DNA of 64,000 nucleotides from an uncultured Psychroserpens sp. GTDB lineage: Bacteria; Bacteroidota; Bacteroidia; Flavobacteriales; Flavobacteriaceae. The notes under the pieces were generated by a model. That model ran no database searches. It had not been told where the DNA came from and worked only from the letters and a program-made list of their open reading frames with translations. The stretch spans positions 310,001-374,000 of the forward strand of contig NZ_CANMRL010000003.1 in assembly GCF_947500255.1 (NCBI RefSeq), read 5' to 3'. Below, piece by piece: positions 42,927 to 50,670 of this stretch (position 1 is its first letter; each line of letters opens with the position of its first letter). The position numbers and the translations under genes were made by a program.

Positions 42927-44381
42927 ATGAAACTAACACAAATTTTTACTATCCTCTTCTTCATTTCAATAAGTAGTATTGCAATTACTCAAAATCAGAA
43001 TCAATCATCAACACTTTATTCTAGAATAGACAATTATTTGGAGTCTGCAGTTAAGAACGGGTTTACAGGAGCTATAACCGTTATAAAAAATGAAAGCATT
43101 GTTATTAATAAAGGATATGGGATAGCCAACAAAAATACCCAAACACAAAATAATCCTAATACTATTTTTGATATTGGTTCAAATACAAAACAGTTTACGG
43201 CAACAGCTATTTTAAAGTTGATTGAAATGGGTAAAATAAATGAAAACAACCCATTATCACTGTTTTTCAAAAACCTTCCAGTAGATAAGCAAAATATCAC
43301 TATTCACCAGTTATTAACTCATACATCTGGCTTTGTTGATACCATAGGAAATGATTTTGACGAAATCACTTCAAAACAATTTTTCGACACCCTTTTTGCA
43401 AGTAAATTACTGTTTAGTCCTGGAGAAAAGTATGAATATTCTAATGTAGGCTATAGTGTCTTAGGTAAGATTATCGAATTAGCTTCTGGACTTGAATATG
43501 AAGTCTTTTTATCCCAGAACTTGTTTATTCCAGCAGGAATGAAACAAACGGGCTACTTATTACCAAAATGGAATACTAAAGAAATCTCACGAAGTTACAA
43601 TCGGGGAATTCTAGAAAGTGAATCACCTATTTTAAAGTATAAAAAAAATGGTACTATTAGTTGGCATTTAAAAGCTAATGGAGGCATTAATTCTACACAA
43701 AATGATATGATTCTCTGGTACAATGCCCTAAAATCTAATACAATTATATCAATAGAGTCGTTTGAAAAAATGACTACAGCTTATGCCGATTATCCCAACG
43801 GCACATTAAGCTACGGCTATGGTTGGACAATAAGGTTTCTAGAGGGTGATGTTAAACGAATAGCTCATAATGGGTCTAATGGTGCATATTCACACTCGTT
43901 AATTTGGTTCCCAAAAAAGGATATCTATATTGTCTATGCTACAAATGCAAATAGTGAAAAGGTAGAATATATTGCATATGCAATTGCAAAAATGTTATTG
44001 GATGAGACTTATATTCCAAAACCAGTTGAGAACAATGTTTATGCCTATGCGGTTAACTATATGGTAAAAAACGATATTAGCAAAACAGAAGAACTCATTA
44101 CTTTACTAAAAGAAAAATATCCTGACAATTTTACAAGTTCCAGGCTTTTAAATTCAATTGGAAATATTTTATTAATGATTGATAAACATAAAGATTGGGT
44201 TATAGCATTGTTTAAAAAAAATGTTCAACTTTATCCTAATGACGGAAACCTATGGGATTCTTTGGGTGATGGTTATAAAGCAAATAACCAAAAAGAAGAT
44301 GCTATAAAAAGTTATCAAAAAGCTATTGAATTAGGATACGAAGGTTCTCAAAAAAAAATAAATGAACTAATAAAGAACTAA
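42927..44381 (+). CDS. serine hydrolase (beta-lactamase family) with C-terminal TPR
   Basis: FDIGSNTKQFTATAIL (SxxK), YEYSNVGYSVLGKIIE; TPR-like C-terminus. Confidence 0.9.
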   Translation: MKLTQIFTILFFISISSIAITQNQNQSSTLYSRIDNYLESAVKNGFTGAITVIKNESIVINKGYGIANKNTQTQNNPNTIFDIGSNTKQFTATAILKLIEMGKINENNPLSLFFKNLPVDKQNITIHQLLTHTSGFVDTIGNDFDEITSKQFFDTLFASKLLFSPGEKYEYSNVGYSVLGKIIELASGLEYEVFLSQNLFIPAGMKQTGYLLPKWNTKEISRSYNRGILESESPILKYKKNGTISWHLKANGGINSTQNDMILWYNALKSNTIISIESFEKMTTAYADYPNGTLSYGYGWTIRFLEGDVKRIAHNGSNGAYSHSLIWFPKKDIYIVYATNANSEKVEYIAYAIAKMLLDETYIPKPVENNVYAYAVNYMVKNDISKTEELITLLKEKYPDNFTSSRLLNSIGNILLMIDKHKDWVIALFKKNVQLYPNDGNLWDSLGDGYKANNQKEDAIKSYQKAIELGYEGSQKKINELIKN

Positions 44382-44384
44382 AAC

Positions 44385-44545
44385 TATTACCAACAACTCG
44401 TATAGTTAATGGCTTATTTTGTGTTTACTCGAACACGAGCGTAACGAACTGGCGCTAGCAAAATCCTACGGATACTCCTCTGGTTCGTTTTCTTTTACTA
44501 ATTTAGTGCTAACCAACACAAAAAGCCATACACAAACACGTTAGC
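44385..44545 (+). repeat. attC-like repeat (site 5, type A)
   Basis: tattaccaacaactcgtatagttaatggct..cgaacacgagcgtaacgaactggcgctagcaaaatcctacggat..cctctggttcgttttcttttactaatttagt..catacacaaacacgttagc. Confidence 0.85.
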
Positions 44546-44562
44546 TACAAGCGAAGAAAAAA

Positions 44563-45060
44563 ATGAGCGAAAATCAAAATCCGAAAAAATTTTTACTAAT
44601 CAAGCTGATTCTTTTGGTTGTTCTGATTTGGGGACTGTCTGCAGTCTTGATTATAGTATTTCTATCTGAATGGTCTGATAGAGGAACTTTTGGAGATCTA
44701 TTTGGAGCTGTAAACGCTTTATTTTCCGCTCTTGCATTTGCTGTTTTAATTTATACAATAGTCCTTCAACGAGAAGAAATAAAACAAAATCGTGAAGAAA
44801 TTGTTTTGAATAGGAAAGAACTTGAAAAAAGCGGAAAATTACAACGGAAAGCTCAAGAAGTCTTAATACGTCAGGTAGAACAAACCCAATTGAGTGCTAA
44901 AATGAATGCTATGAGAACTCTTGTTGATTATTATAACAACCAGATATCCAATCCAAAAAGCACGGAAGAAATTGTAGAAAAAGCAAAGCAAAAAAGAAAA
45001 CAAATCATTTTACAAATTGACCAATTGATTGACGGATTAAATGACTCTGATGTGGAATAA
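44563..45060 (+). CDS. membrane/coiled-coil protein with GTFGDLFGAVNALFSALAFAVLIYTI module
   Basis: Two TM helices followed by coiled coil; module resembles the N-terminus of putative phage abortive infection membrane proteins. Confidence 0.7.
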   Translation: MSENQNPKKFLLIKLILLVVLIWGLSAVLIIVFLSEWSDRGTFGDLFGAVNALFSALAFAVLIYTIVLQREEIKQNREEIVLNRKELEKSGKLQRKAQEVLIRQVEQTQLSAKMNAMRTLVDYYNNQISNPKSTEEIVEKAKQKRKQIILQIDQLIDGLNDSDVE

Positions 45061-45065
45061 AACCA

Positions 45066-45198
45066 GCAACTAACTACGTGTATAGTTCATTGCTAGTACT
45101 TGCCTACATAAGAAAATCCTCACGGAGTTTCTTTTCGGTTTGTATTTGCTAAATTAGTTACTTAAAACATGTAACAAACCATATATAAATACGTTGTT
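45066..45198 (+). repeat. attC-like repeat (site 6)
   Basis: gcaactaactacgtgtatagttcattgct..gtttgtatttgctaaattagtt..aaaccatatataaatacgttgt. Confidence 0.8.
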
Positions 45199-45552
45199 AT
45201 GAATATTCTAAAAATCATTACTGCTATATGCAGTCTGCTTTTTTTCATGGTTGGATTCGATAAGTTTATTCCATTTATAGAACCACCTTGCTCTTTGATA
45301 GATAATATCTCTGCAACTCTTTGGAAAGTGCTTGGAACCTTACAAATAGCAGCTGGTATTCTTATTTGGTTTTCTAAGCTAAGAAGATATGTAGCAGGAT
45401 TCTTAGTAATTATTTTATTATTCTTTACAATTTATCATCTCAAAGAGAACACTTACGACATTGGTGGTTCTACTTTTATGGCAGTTTTGTTAGGAATATT
45501 AGTATGGAATCCAGCGTTTTTACAAGGAAAAAAAGGAATAGACTTTGAATGA
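45199..45552 (+). CDS. DoxX-like small membrane protein (cassette ORF)
   Basis: 117 aa, four TM-like segments, WKVLGTLQIAAGILIWFSKLRRYVAGF. Confidence 0.75.
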   Translation: MNILKIITAICSLLFFMVGFDKFIPFIEPPCSLIDNISATLWKVLGTLQIAAGILIWFSKLRRYVAGFLVIILLFFTIYHLKENTYDIGGSTFMAVLLGILVWNPAFLQGKKGIDFE

Positions 45553-45591
45553 TTGCATTTAAATTTCACAATATTAGATTGAATATAGCCA

Positions 45592-45620
45592 GCAACTAAC
45601 AACGTGTATAATTAATTATT
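45592..45620 (+). repeat. attC-like repeat, left arm only (site 7)
   Basis: gcaactaacaacgtgtataattaatta, no right arm; abuts a minus-strand ORF. Confidence 0.75.
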
Positions 45621-45882
45621 CTCTTTCTCTACTTCTTTTAAAAGCTTTAGGCGCTTCCCTAGCCGCATCTTTTGCCAATCTAGTTAAAGGGTCAAAATCT
45701 GGATCTATGTCACAATCTTCATCTCCTTCAGAATTATCCTCTGAAGAACTTGTAACGGCTCCCCATAATCCAAAAGTTAAAGCGTTTAAAGCTTTATCAG
45801 TACCACGTCTAATAGATCTTCCAAGCATATCATCGTTAGTTCTATAAGCATTCTCTTCGTCTTCTTTTGATGCAAAACCCAT
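45616..45882 (-). CDS. small hypothetical protein (reverse-oriented cassette ORF)
   Basis: 88 aa ORF bounded by repeats on both sides; no recognised motif. Confidence 0.5.
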   Translation of the reverse strand: MGFASKEDEENAYRTNDDMLGRSIRRGTDKALNALTFGLWGAVTSSSEDNSEGDEDCDIDPDFDPLTRLAKDAAREAPKAFKRSRERE

Positions 45883-45989
45883 AATAAAATGATTTAAATT
45901 AATACCTCTTAAAAATACAAAATATATTTAACTTATGCAACTGATTATCAGTACTATACATCTGTATTATAATTATTTAAAAACGGCAC

Positions 45990-46153
45990 CCAACAACGCG
46001 TATAGTCAATTGCTTGTTCCGTGTATATTCGAACACTAGCGTAGCGAACTGACATTAGCAAAATCCTTATCCTTCTTTTTTTTCTCTGGTTCATTTTCTA
46101 TTTACTAACTTAGTGATATCGCAACGGCATCATACACAAATACGTTAGCCATA
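45990..46153 (+). repeat. attC-like repeat (site 8, type A)
   Basis: ccaacaacgcgtatagtcaattgcttg..cgaacactagcgtagcgaactgacattagcaaaatcc..ctctggttcattttctatttactaacttagtg..catacacaaatacgttagccata. Confidence 0.85.
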
Positions 46154-46163
46154 ATTATTACGA

Positions 46164-46919
46164 ATGAAAAATTACGATGAATTTTCTAATATTGAATTTG
46201 AAAAATTGTGCGAATCTCAAGACGCTTTTAAATCAGAATATGATTTGGACTCATATTCCAACTGGTTTTATGATCAAGAATCTGAGCTGTTAAGACTATA
46301 CAATAGTGATGAAGATGAAATATTCTTTAAATATGTACCAGTTGGGACTTATTCGCTGAAATCCAATACTTGGATGTGGAGCTGGGAAAATGAGCATTCA
46401 ATTGAAAAAAGTAAAAACGAAACTTTACAGGTAAAGTCATTTGGAGAAATCCATAAGTATCAAAAACTCACAAAAGGATTAATAGAATGTGATAAAGACG
46501 AGTGCTGGGAATTCGTTGCAATTGCTAAAAAATTTATAAATAGCTTGGGAGTATACTGTACTAATTCAAAGGATTTATTGACCTATAAATTGTTGACCCA
46601 TGAATATTCAGAAACAGATTCAACCGCAGTAAAAAAAATGAAACAAAGAACTGTGGATTGTGGAAATCATGGCTTTAAAAGGCCTGCTTTTGTATGTCAA
46701 CATTTAAATTTAAAAAAAGCTAATGGCTTTGAAGAATCTTTTACAACCTATAGAGGAATGGAATTGGATGAAGAAGATGATTTCGCGGCTTGGTGTAATG
46801 AATGTGAAAAAGTAAGAGTTGAAAAAGATGGTTGGAATGAAGAATCTGAAAAATTCGCAAAAATTAAATTAGTGTGTGAAGAGTGCTACTTTGAATTAAA
46901 GGAATTTAATGAAAAATAA
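46164..46919 (+). CDS. hypothetical protein (cassette ORF)
   Basis: 251 aa ORF; central DUF2314/DUF6882-like look but not certain; CxxC pairs (CQHLN, CNECEKV, CEECYF) near the C-terminus. Confidence 0.7.
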   Translation: MKNYDEFSNIEFEKLCESQDAFKSEYDLDSYSNWFYDQESELLRLYNSDEDEIFFKYVPVGTYSLKSNTWMWSWENEHSIEKSKNETLQVKSFGEIHKYQKLTKGLIECDKDECWEFVAIAKKFINSLGVYCTNSKDLLTYKLLTHEYSETDSTAVKKMKQRTVDCGNHGFKRPAFVCQHLNLKKANGFEESFTTYRGMELDEEDDFAAWCNECEKVRVEKDGWNEESEKFAKIKLVCEECYFELKEFNEK

Positions 46920-46921
46920 AA

Positions 46922-46993
46922 CTATGGCTAACAACGTGTATAATTAATTGCTCCTGAATTTCCTCAACTAATCATACACAAATACGTTGGTAT
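46922..46993 (+). repeat. attC-like repeat, short form (site 9)
   Basis: ctatggctaacaacgtgtataattaattgctcctgaatttcctcaactaatcatacacaaatacgttggtat. Confidence 0.88.
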
Positions 46994-47010
46994 TAATTAA
47001 ATTAAAAGTC

Positions 47011-47505
47011 ATGAAAAAATTAGCTTTTACACTTTGTATGTTGTTTTCCATTTGGAGCTGTGATTCAAATAAAACTGAATTAACAATCGATCATAGTTCA
47101 GACTTAAAAAAAATAAATAAAACTATTAAGGATTGGGATATTGCCTGGGAAACCAAGGATTTGAATTTAGCCATTAAACATTATACAGATGAAACAGATT
47201 GGACTAATGCATTTGGAGCAAGGGTTCAATCTAAGGAAAAATTGAAAGATTTACTTAATAGAATTTTCAACATGGATTTTGTTATGTCTGGTGAAAATAA
47301 TTATGGAGAAAACGAAATTACCTTTGTAAATGATAGTATTGCAACAGTAAGGTCTCAAAACATAAGGAAAAATCAAAAGTGGCCTGATGGGTCTATAATG
47401 GAAGACAGAATAATTAATCATTTACGAGTATATCAAAAGTTAAATGATAATTGGTTCATTACTGATCATATGATAAGCCAAGCTTGGCCTAGAGAATCAA
47501 ATTAA
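47011..47505 (+). CDS. SnoaL/NTF2-like lipoprotein
   Basis: MKKLAFTLCMLFSIWSCDS lipobox; KDWDIAWETKDLNLAIKHYTDETDWTNAFG; start moved from 46987, which lies in the repeat. Confidence 0.8.
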   Translation: MKKLAFTLCMLFSIWSCDSNKTELTIDHSSDLKKINKTIKDWDIAWETKDLNLAIKHYTDETDWTNAFGARVQSKEKLKDLLNRIFNMDFVMSGENNYGENEITFVNDSIATVRSQNIRKNQKWPDGSIMEDRIINHLRVYQKLNDNWFITDHMISQAWPRESN

Positions 47506-47509
47506 CGAA

Positions 47510-47599
47510 ACACCAATAACGTGTATATCCAATCGCTGGTTTTGTGTGCATTAGGAATATAATCACCGAAACTAAACCATACTCGAACACGTTGTAACC
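47510..47599 (+). repeat. attC-like repeat (site 10, short type B)
   Basis: acaccaataacgtgtatatccaatcgctggttttgtgtgcattaggaatataatcaccgaaactaaaccatactcgaacacgttgtaacc. Confidence 0.82.
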
Positions 47600-47703
47600 A
47601 ATTTTGAGTAAATCTTTAACTATTAAACAAAATGAACAACTCATCAAGAATATTCAACAATTCAGAAGTTTATAATTTCTATCCTTAATATATAAATGGA
47701 ATT

Positions 47704-48774
47704 TTGCGTGTGGCATTTACAGAAACTCTACTGTACTTAAAAGCAAATAACATTATGAAAAAAAAGATACTTAGAATAGTATTACTTGTAGGAACTTTAA
47801 TTTCCTTATTCTTCGTACCATGGATTTTGGTATGGGCATGGATTTTACCACTGCCAAACACTATTCAAGAACAAGTAGATGAAGCTATTGGTCATGGGTT
47901 TGATGGAATGATTGTCTATGTGGACGAAGCAGGAAAACCGCCAGCATTTTACACAGGTGGTTGGAAAGACCGAGAAAACAAAATACCTGCAGATCCAAAA
48001 TCACTATTCAAAATCGCAAGCATTAGTAAGTTATATACAGCTGTTTCAATTACAAAACTGGCTAAAGACAATCATTTATCTTTAGATAAAACACTAGCCT
48101 ATTACCTTCCAGAACTTGTAGGCAGAATTGAAAATGTAGAAAAAATCACCTTAAAATTAATGGTACAGCATCGTAGTGGTATTCCAAATTTTACAGATAA
48201 TCCTGCGTATTGGGAGAATGAACAGGAAAATGGAAAAAACGCACTTGAATTTGCTCTCGATTTATCAGCAAGTTTTGAGCCTGATAAAAGCTATGAATAT
48301 TCAAACACCAATTATTTGTTGCTTCGCAAAATTATAGATAAGGTTCTAGGCTATAGTCATGAACAGTACATCAAGGAAAACATATTACGTCCTCTCCAAC
48401 TGAACAATACGTTTTTTTCTCTCAAAGAAGTAAACATAGACGATGTTATGAGTGGGTATTATGTTGGAATTGAGCAAGATTTTAAGACCAATGAAAATGG
48501 AATGTTAGCTACAGCAGAAGATGTTGGACTATTCTTGCGCGCACTAAACGATGGCTCTGTATTTAATGAAGGTGAAAAGGAAATATATTCGTCTATTTAC
48601 GAATACGAACACGGTGGTCTGGTTCCTGGATATCAGAGTCTTGCAGAGTACCACGAAGATATTGATGCCGTTGTTGTACAATTTATAAACACAACAGATT
48701 TTAATGGATACGAATGGAATTTATCAGAGATAACTATTAATCGTATTGTAAAGATAATTAAGAGAAAAAAATAA
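47704..48774 (+). CDS. serine hydrolase (beta-lactamase family); start may be ATG 47755
   Basis: FKIASISKLYTAVSI (SxxK), YEYSNTNYLLLRKIID. Confidence 0.9.
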   Translation: MRVAFTETLLYLKANNIMKKKILRIVLLVGTLISLFFVPWILVWAWILPLPNTIQEQVDEAIGHGFDGMIVYVDEAGKPPAFYTGGWKDRENKIPADPKSLFKIASISKLYTAVSITKLAKDNHLSLDKTLAYYLPELVGRIENVEKITLKLMVQHRSGIPNFTDNPAYWENEQENGKNALEFALDLSASFEPDKSYEYSNTNYLLLRKIIDKVLGYSHEQYIKENILRPLQLNNTFFSLKEVNIDDVMSGYYVGIEQDFKTNENGMLATAEDVGLFLRALNDGSVFNEGEKEIYSSIYEYEHGGLVPGYQSLAEYHEDIDAVVVQFINTTDFNGYEWNLSEITINRIVKIIKRKK

Positions 48775-48781
48775 ACATTAT

Positions 48782-48826
48782 ATGAAAGTTTTAGTAGTAG
48801 GTGCAAGTAGTGCAACCGGAAATTAG
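48782..48826 (+). pseudogene. 5' stub of an NAD(P)-binding Rossmann (NmrA/SDR-like) gene
   Basis: ATG AAA GTT TTA GTA GTA GGT GCA AGT AGT GCA ACC GGA AAT TAG = MKVLVVGASSATGN*, matching the typical MKVLVVGASGATG start of such proteins. Confidence 0.55.
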
Positions 48827-48854
48827 ATTAATTCTAATAGTTATCAAAAAAGCA

Positions 48855-48900
48855 GACTACAATAAACGTGTATAGATCATTGCTTAGTTTGTGTGTATTT
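48855..48900 (+). repeat. attC-like repeat, left arm only (site 11)
   Basis: gactacaataaacgtgtatagatcattgcttagtttgtgtgtattt; no right arm before the minus-strand Fur ORF. Confidence 0.72.
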
Positions 48901-48908
48901 AGTCTTAG

Positions 48909-49289
48909 CTAAGAATTAACACAGTCTTTACATATTCCTGTAAGAACACAATTAACCTTTTCTACTTTGTAATCATTTGATATCGAAAAATGGACAGGCT
49001 CGGGTAAACATTCTATAGTTTCACATTTCTCACAACGAAAATGAAAGTGGTGTAAAGGTTTTTGCTTCTTGTCACATTCTACACAAAGAGCGAAATATTG
49101 TCTTCCATCGTCAGCAACAATTCTATGTAAAACACCATCTTCACAATAACGATTTAAAACTCTATAAATAGTAGCTCTATTAATGTCAACACCAATTTCC
49201 TTTTCAATAGCACCTTGACTCATTGCCTTACCTGTTGAATGTAAAACAGACAGTACTGCATCTTTTGTAGCTGTATTTCTTCTTCTCAT
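48909..49289 (-). CDS. Fur-family metalloregulator
   Basis: ATKDAVLSVLHSTGKAMSQGAIEKEIGVDINRATIYRVLNRYCEDGVLHRI, HFHFRCEKCETIECL; start at MRRRNT (49289) rather than 49373. Confidence 0.88.
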   Translation of the reverse strand: MRRRNTATKDAVLSVLHSTGKAMSQGAIEKEIGVDINRATIYRVLNRYCEDGVLHRIVADDGRQYFALCVECDKKQKPLHHFHFRCEKCETIECLPEPVHFSISNDYKVEKVNCVLTGICKDCVNS

Positions 49290-49300
49290 TACAAAAATCA

Positions 49301-49377
49301 TTATTGCGATATTGTTGCAATAATACAAAATATTTATATATTTGCAAAAAATATTAATGCGACCAAGTTGCATTAAT
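49301..49377. promoter_or_regulatory. two similar dyads in the fur-like/flavoprotein divergent promoter (candidate operators)
   Basis: TTATTGC-GATATTGTT-GCAATAA (49301-49323) and ATTAATGC-GACCAAGTT-GCATTAAT (49353-49377). Confidence 0.7.
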
Positions 49378-49385
49378 TTAAAATT

Positions 49386-50387
49386 ATGACAAGAAGAGAA
49401 TTAATAAAAAAAGGAAGCATGACTGCATTAGCAATTACTCTTCCTATTTCAATAACAAGTTTTAATAAATACACTCACATGAATACATCTAAAAATTTTG
49501 AAGTAATTATTATAGGAGGAAGTTATTCGGGTTTATCAGCTGCCATGGCACTTGGACGTTCATTAAGAAAAGTTCTGATCATAGATAGTAGCTTACCTTG
49601 TAACAGACAAACACCACAATCACATAACTTTATCACTCAAGATGGCGCTACACCCATCGAAATTTCACAAAAAGCAAAATCACAAACTTTAAAATATGAT
49701 ACTATAAGTTTTATTGAAGATACGGCTGTTAAAGGAAAAAAAATAAATGATACTTTTCAAATTATCACTGCATCTGGAAAAGAATTTATTACCAAAAAAT
49801 TAATTTTTGCAACCGGAATTAAAGACATAATGCCAGCAATTAAAGGATTCTCAGATTGTTGGGGTATTTCCGTTGTACATTGCCCATATTGTCATGGTTA
49901 CGAAATAAAAAATAAGAAAACAGGAATTATTGCGAACGGAGATACTGCTTTTCACTTAGCCCCTTTGGTAAAAAACCTCACTTCTAATCTTAGCATATTA
50001 ACTAGAGGGAAAGCTGAATTTAATACAGAACAAATTGCAAAACTGAATAAGAACAAGATTAAGATTATTGAAAAAGAAATAACAGAAATAGAACATGAGA
50101 ATGGACATATTAAGAACGTAATTTTTAAAGACAATAGTAAAGAATCTTTTGAAGCTACTTATGCTTCCGTCCCTTTTAAACAGCATTCTGACATTCCCAA
50201 ATTACTAGGCTGTGAGCTTGACGAACAAGGATACATTCAAGTAGACATGACATACAAAACTACTATTGAAGGTGTATATGCTTGTGGAGACAATTGCTCA
50301 AAAATACGTTCAGTATCTAATGCAGTTGCATCTGGAAATATGGCAGGAGCTATAATAAACATGGAACTTACTAAAGAACAATTTTAG
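49386..50387 (+). CDS. NAD(P)/FAD-dependent oxidoreductase (thioredoxin reductase-like) with twin-arginine-like leader
   Basis: MTRRELIKKGSMTALAITLPI; EVIIIGGSYSGLSAAMALGRS; HCPYCHGYE; GVYACGDNCSKIRSV. Confidence 0.92.
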   Translation: MTRRELIKKGSMTALAITLPISITSFNKYTHMNTSKNFEVIIIGGSYSGLSAAMALGRSLRKVLIIDSSLPCNRQTPQSHNFITQDGATPIEISQKAKSQTLKYDTISFIEDTAVKGKKINDTFQIITASGKEFITKKLIFATGIKDIMPAIKGFSDCWGISVVHCPYCHGYEIKNKKTGIIANGDTAFHLAPLVKNLTSNLSILTRGKAEFNTEQIAKLNKNKIKIIEKEITEIEHENGHIKNVIFKDNSKESFEATYASVPFKQHSDIPKLLGCELDEQGYIQVDMTYKTTIEGVYACGDNCSKIRSVSNAVASGNMAGAIINMELTKEQF

Positions 50388-50397
50388 ACAAAAAATT

Positions 50398-50670
50398 ATG
50401 ATTGAAGTATTCATTACAAATGTTAAAACCCAAATTCAAGTAGAAAAAGTGTCAAAAAAGATTGGGGAAAGATTTCCAGATTTGAATATTGATTTTGATA
50501 TGGATGAAACTAATTTGCCTTATCCAATAGGACATACAGTATTGCGAATAGAAGGAGAAAGTTTTGATCCAAACAAAATTATATTGATAGCCATAAAATT
50601 AAAACTCCTATGTGAAATCATGGAAGATAGTATATCGATAAAAACTACACACAACAAGGTGTGTAATTAA
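50398..50670 (+). CDS. small hypothetical protein; stop codon lies inside the repeat arm
   Basis: 90 aa, closely follows the flavoprotein gene (11 nt); C-terminus ..HNKVCN* from repeat DNA. Confidence 0.65.
   Translation: MIEVFITNVKTQIQVEKVSKKIGERFPDLNIDFDMDETNLPYPIGHTVLRIEGESFDPNKIILIAIKLKLLCEIMEDSISIKTTHNKVCN

Noticed and set aside
45592-45990. Terminal inverted-repeat match for the unit between sites 7 and 8
   Set aside because: Site 7 lacks a right arm, so no R'-like end could be compared; also the 6-to-7 end comparison is weak (about 4-5 of 9).
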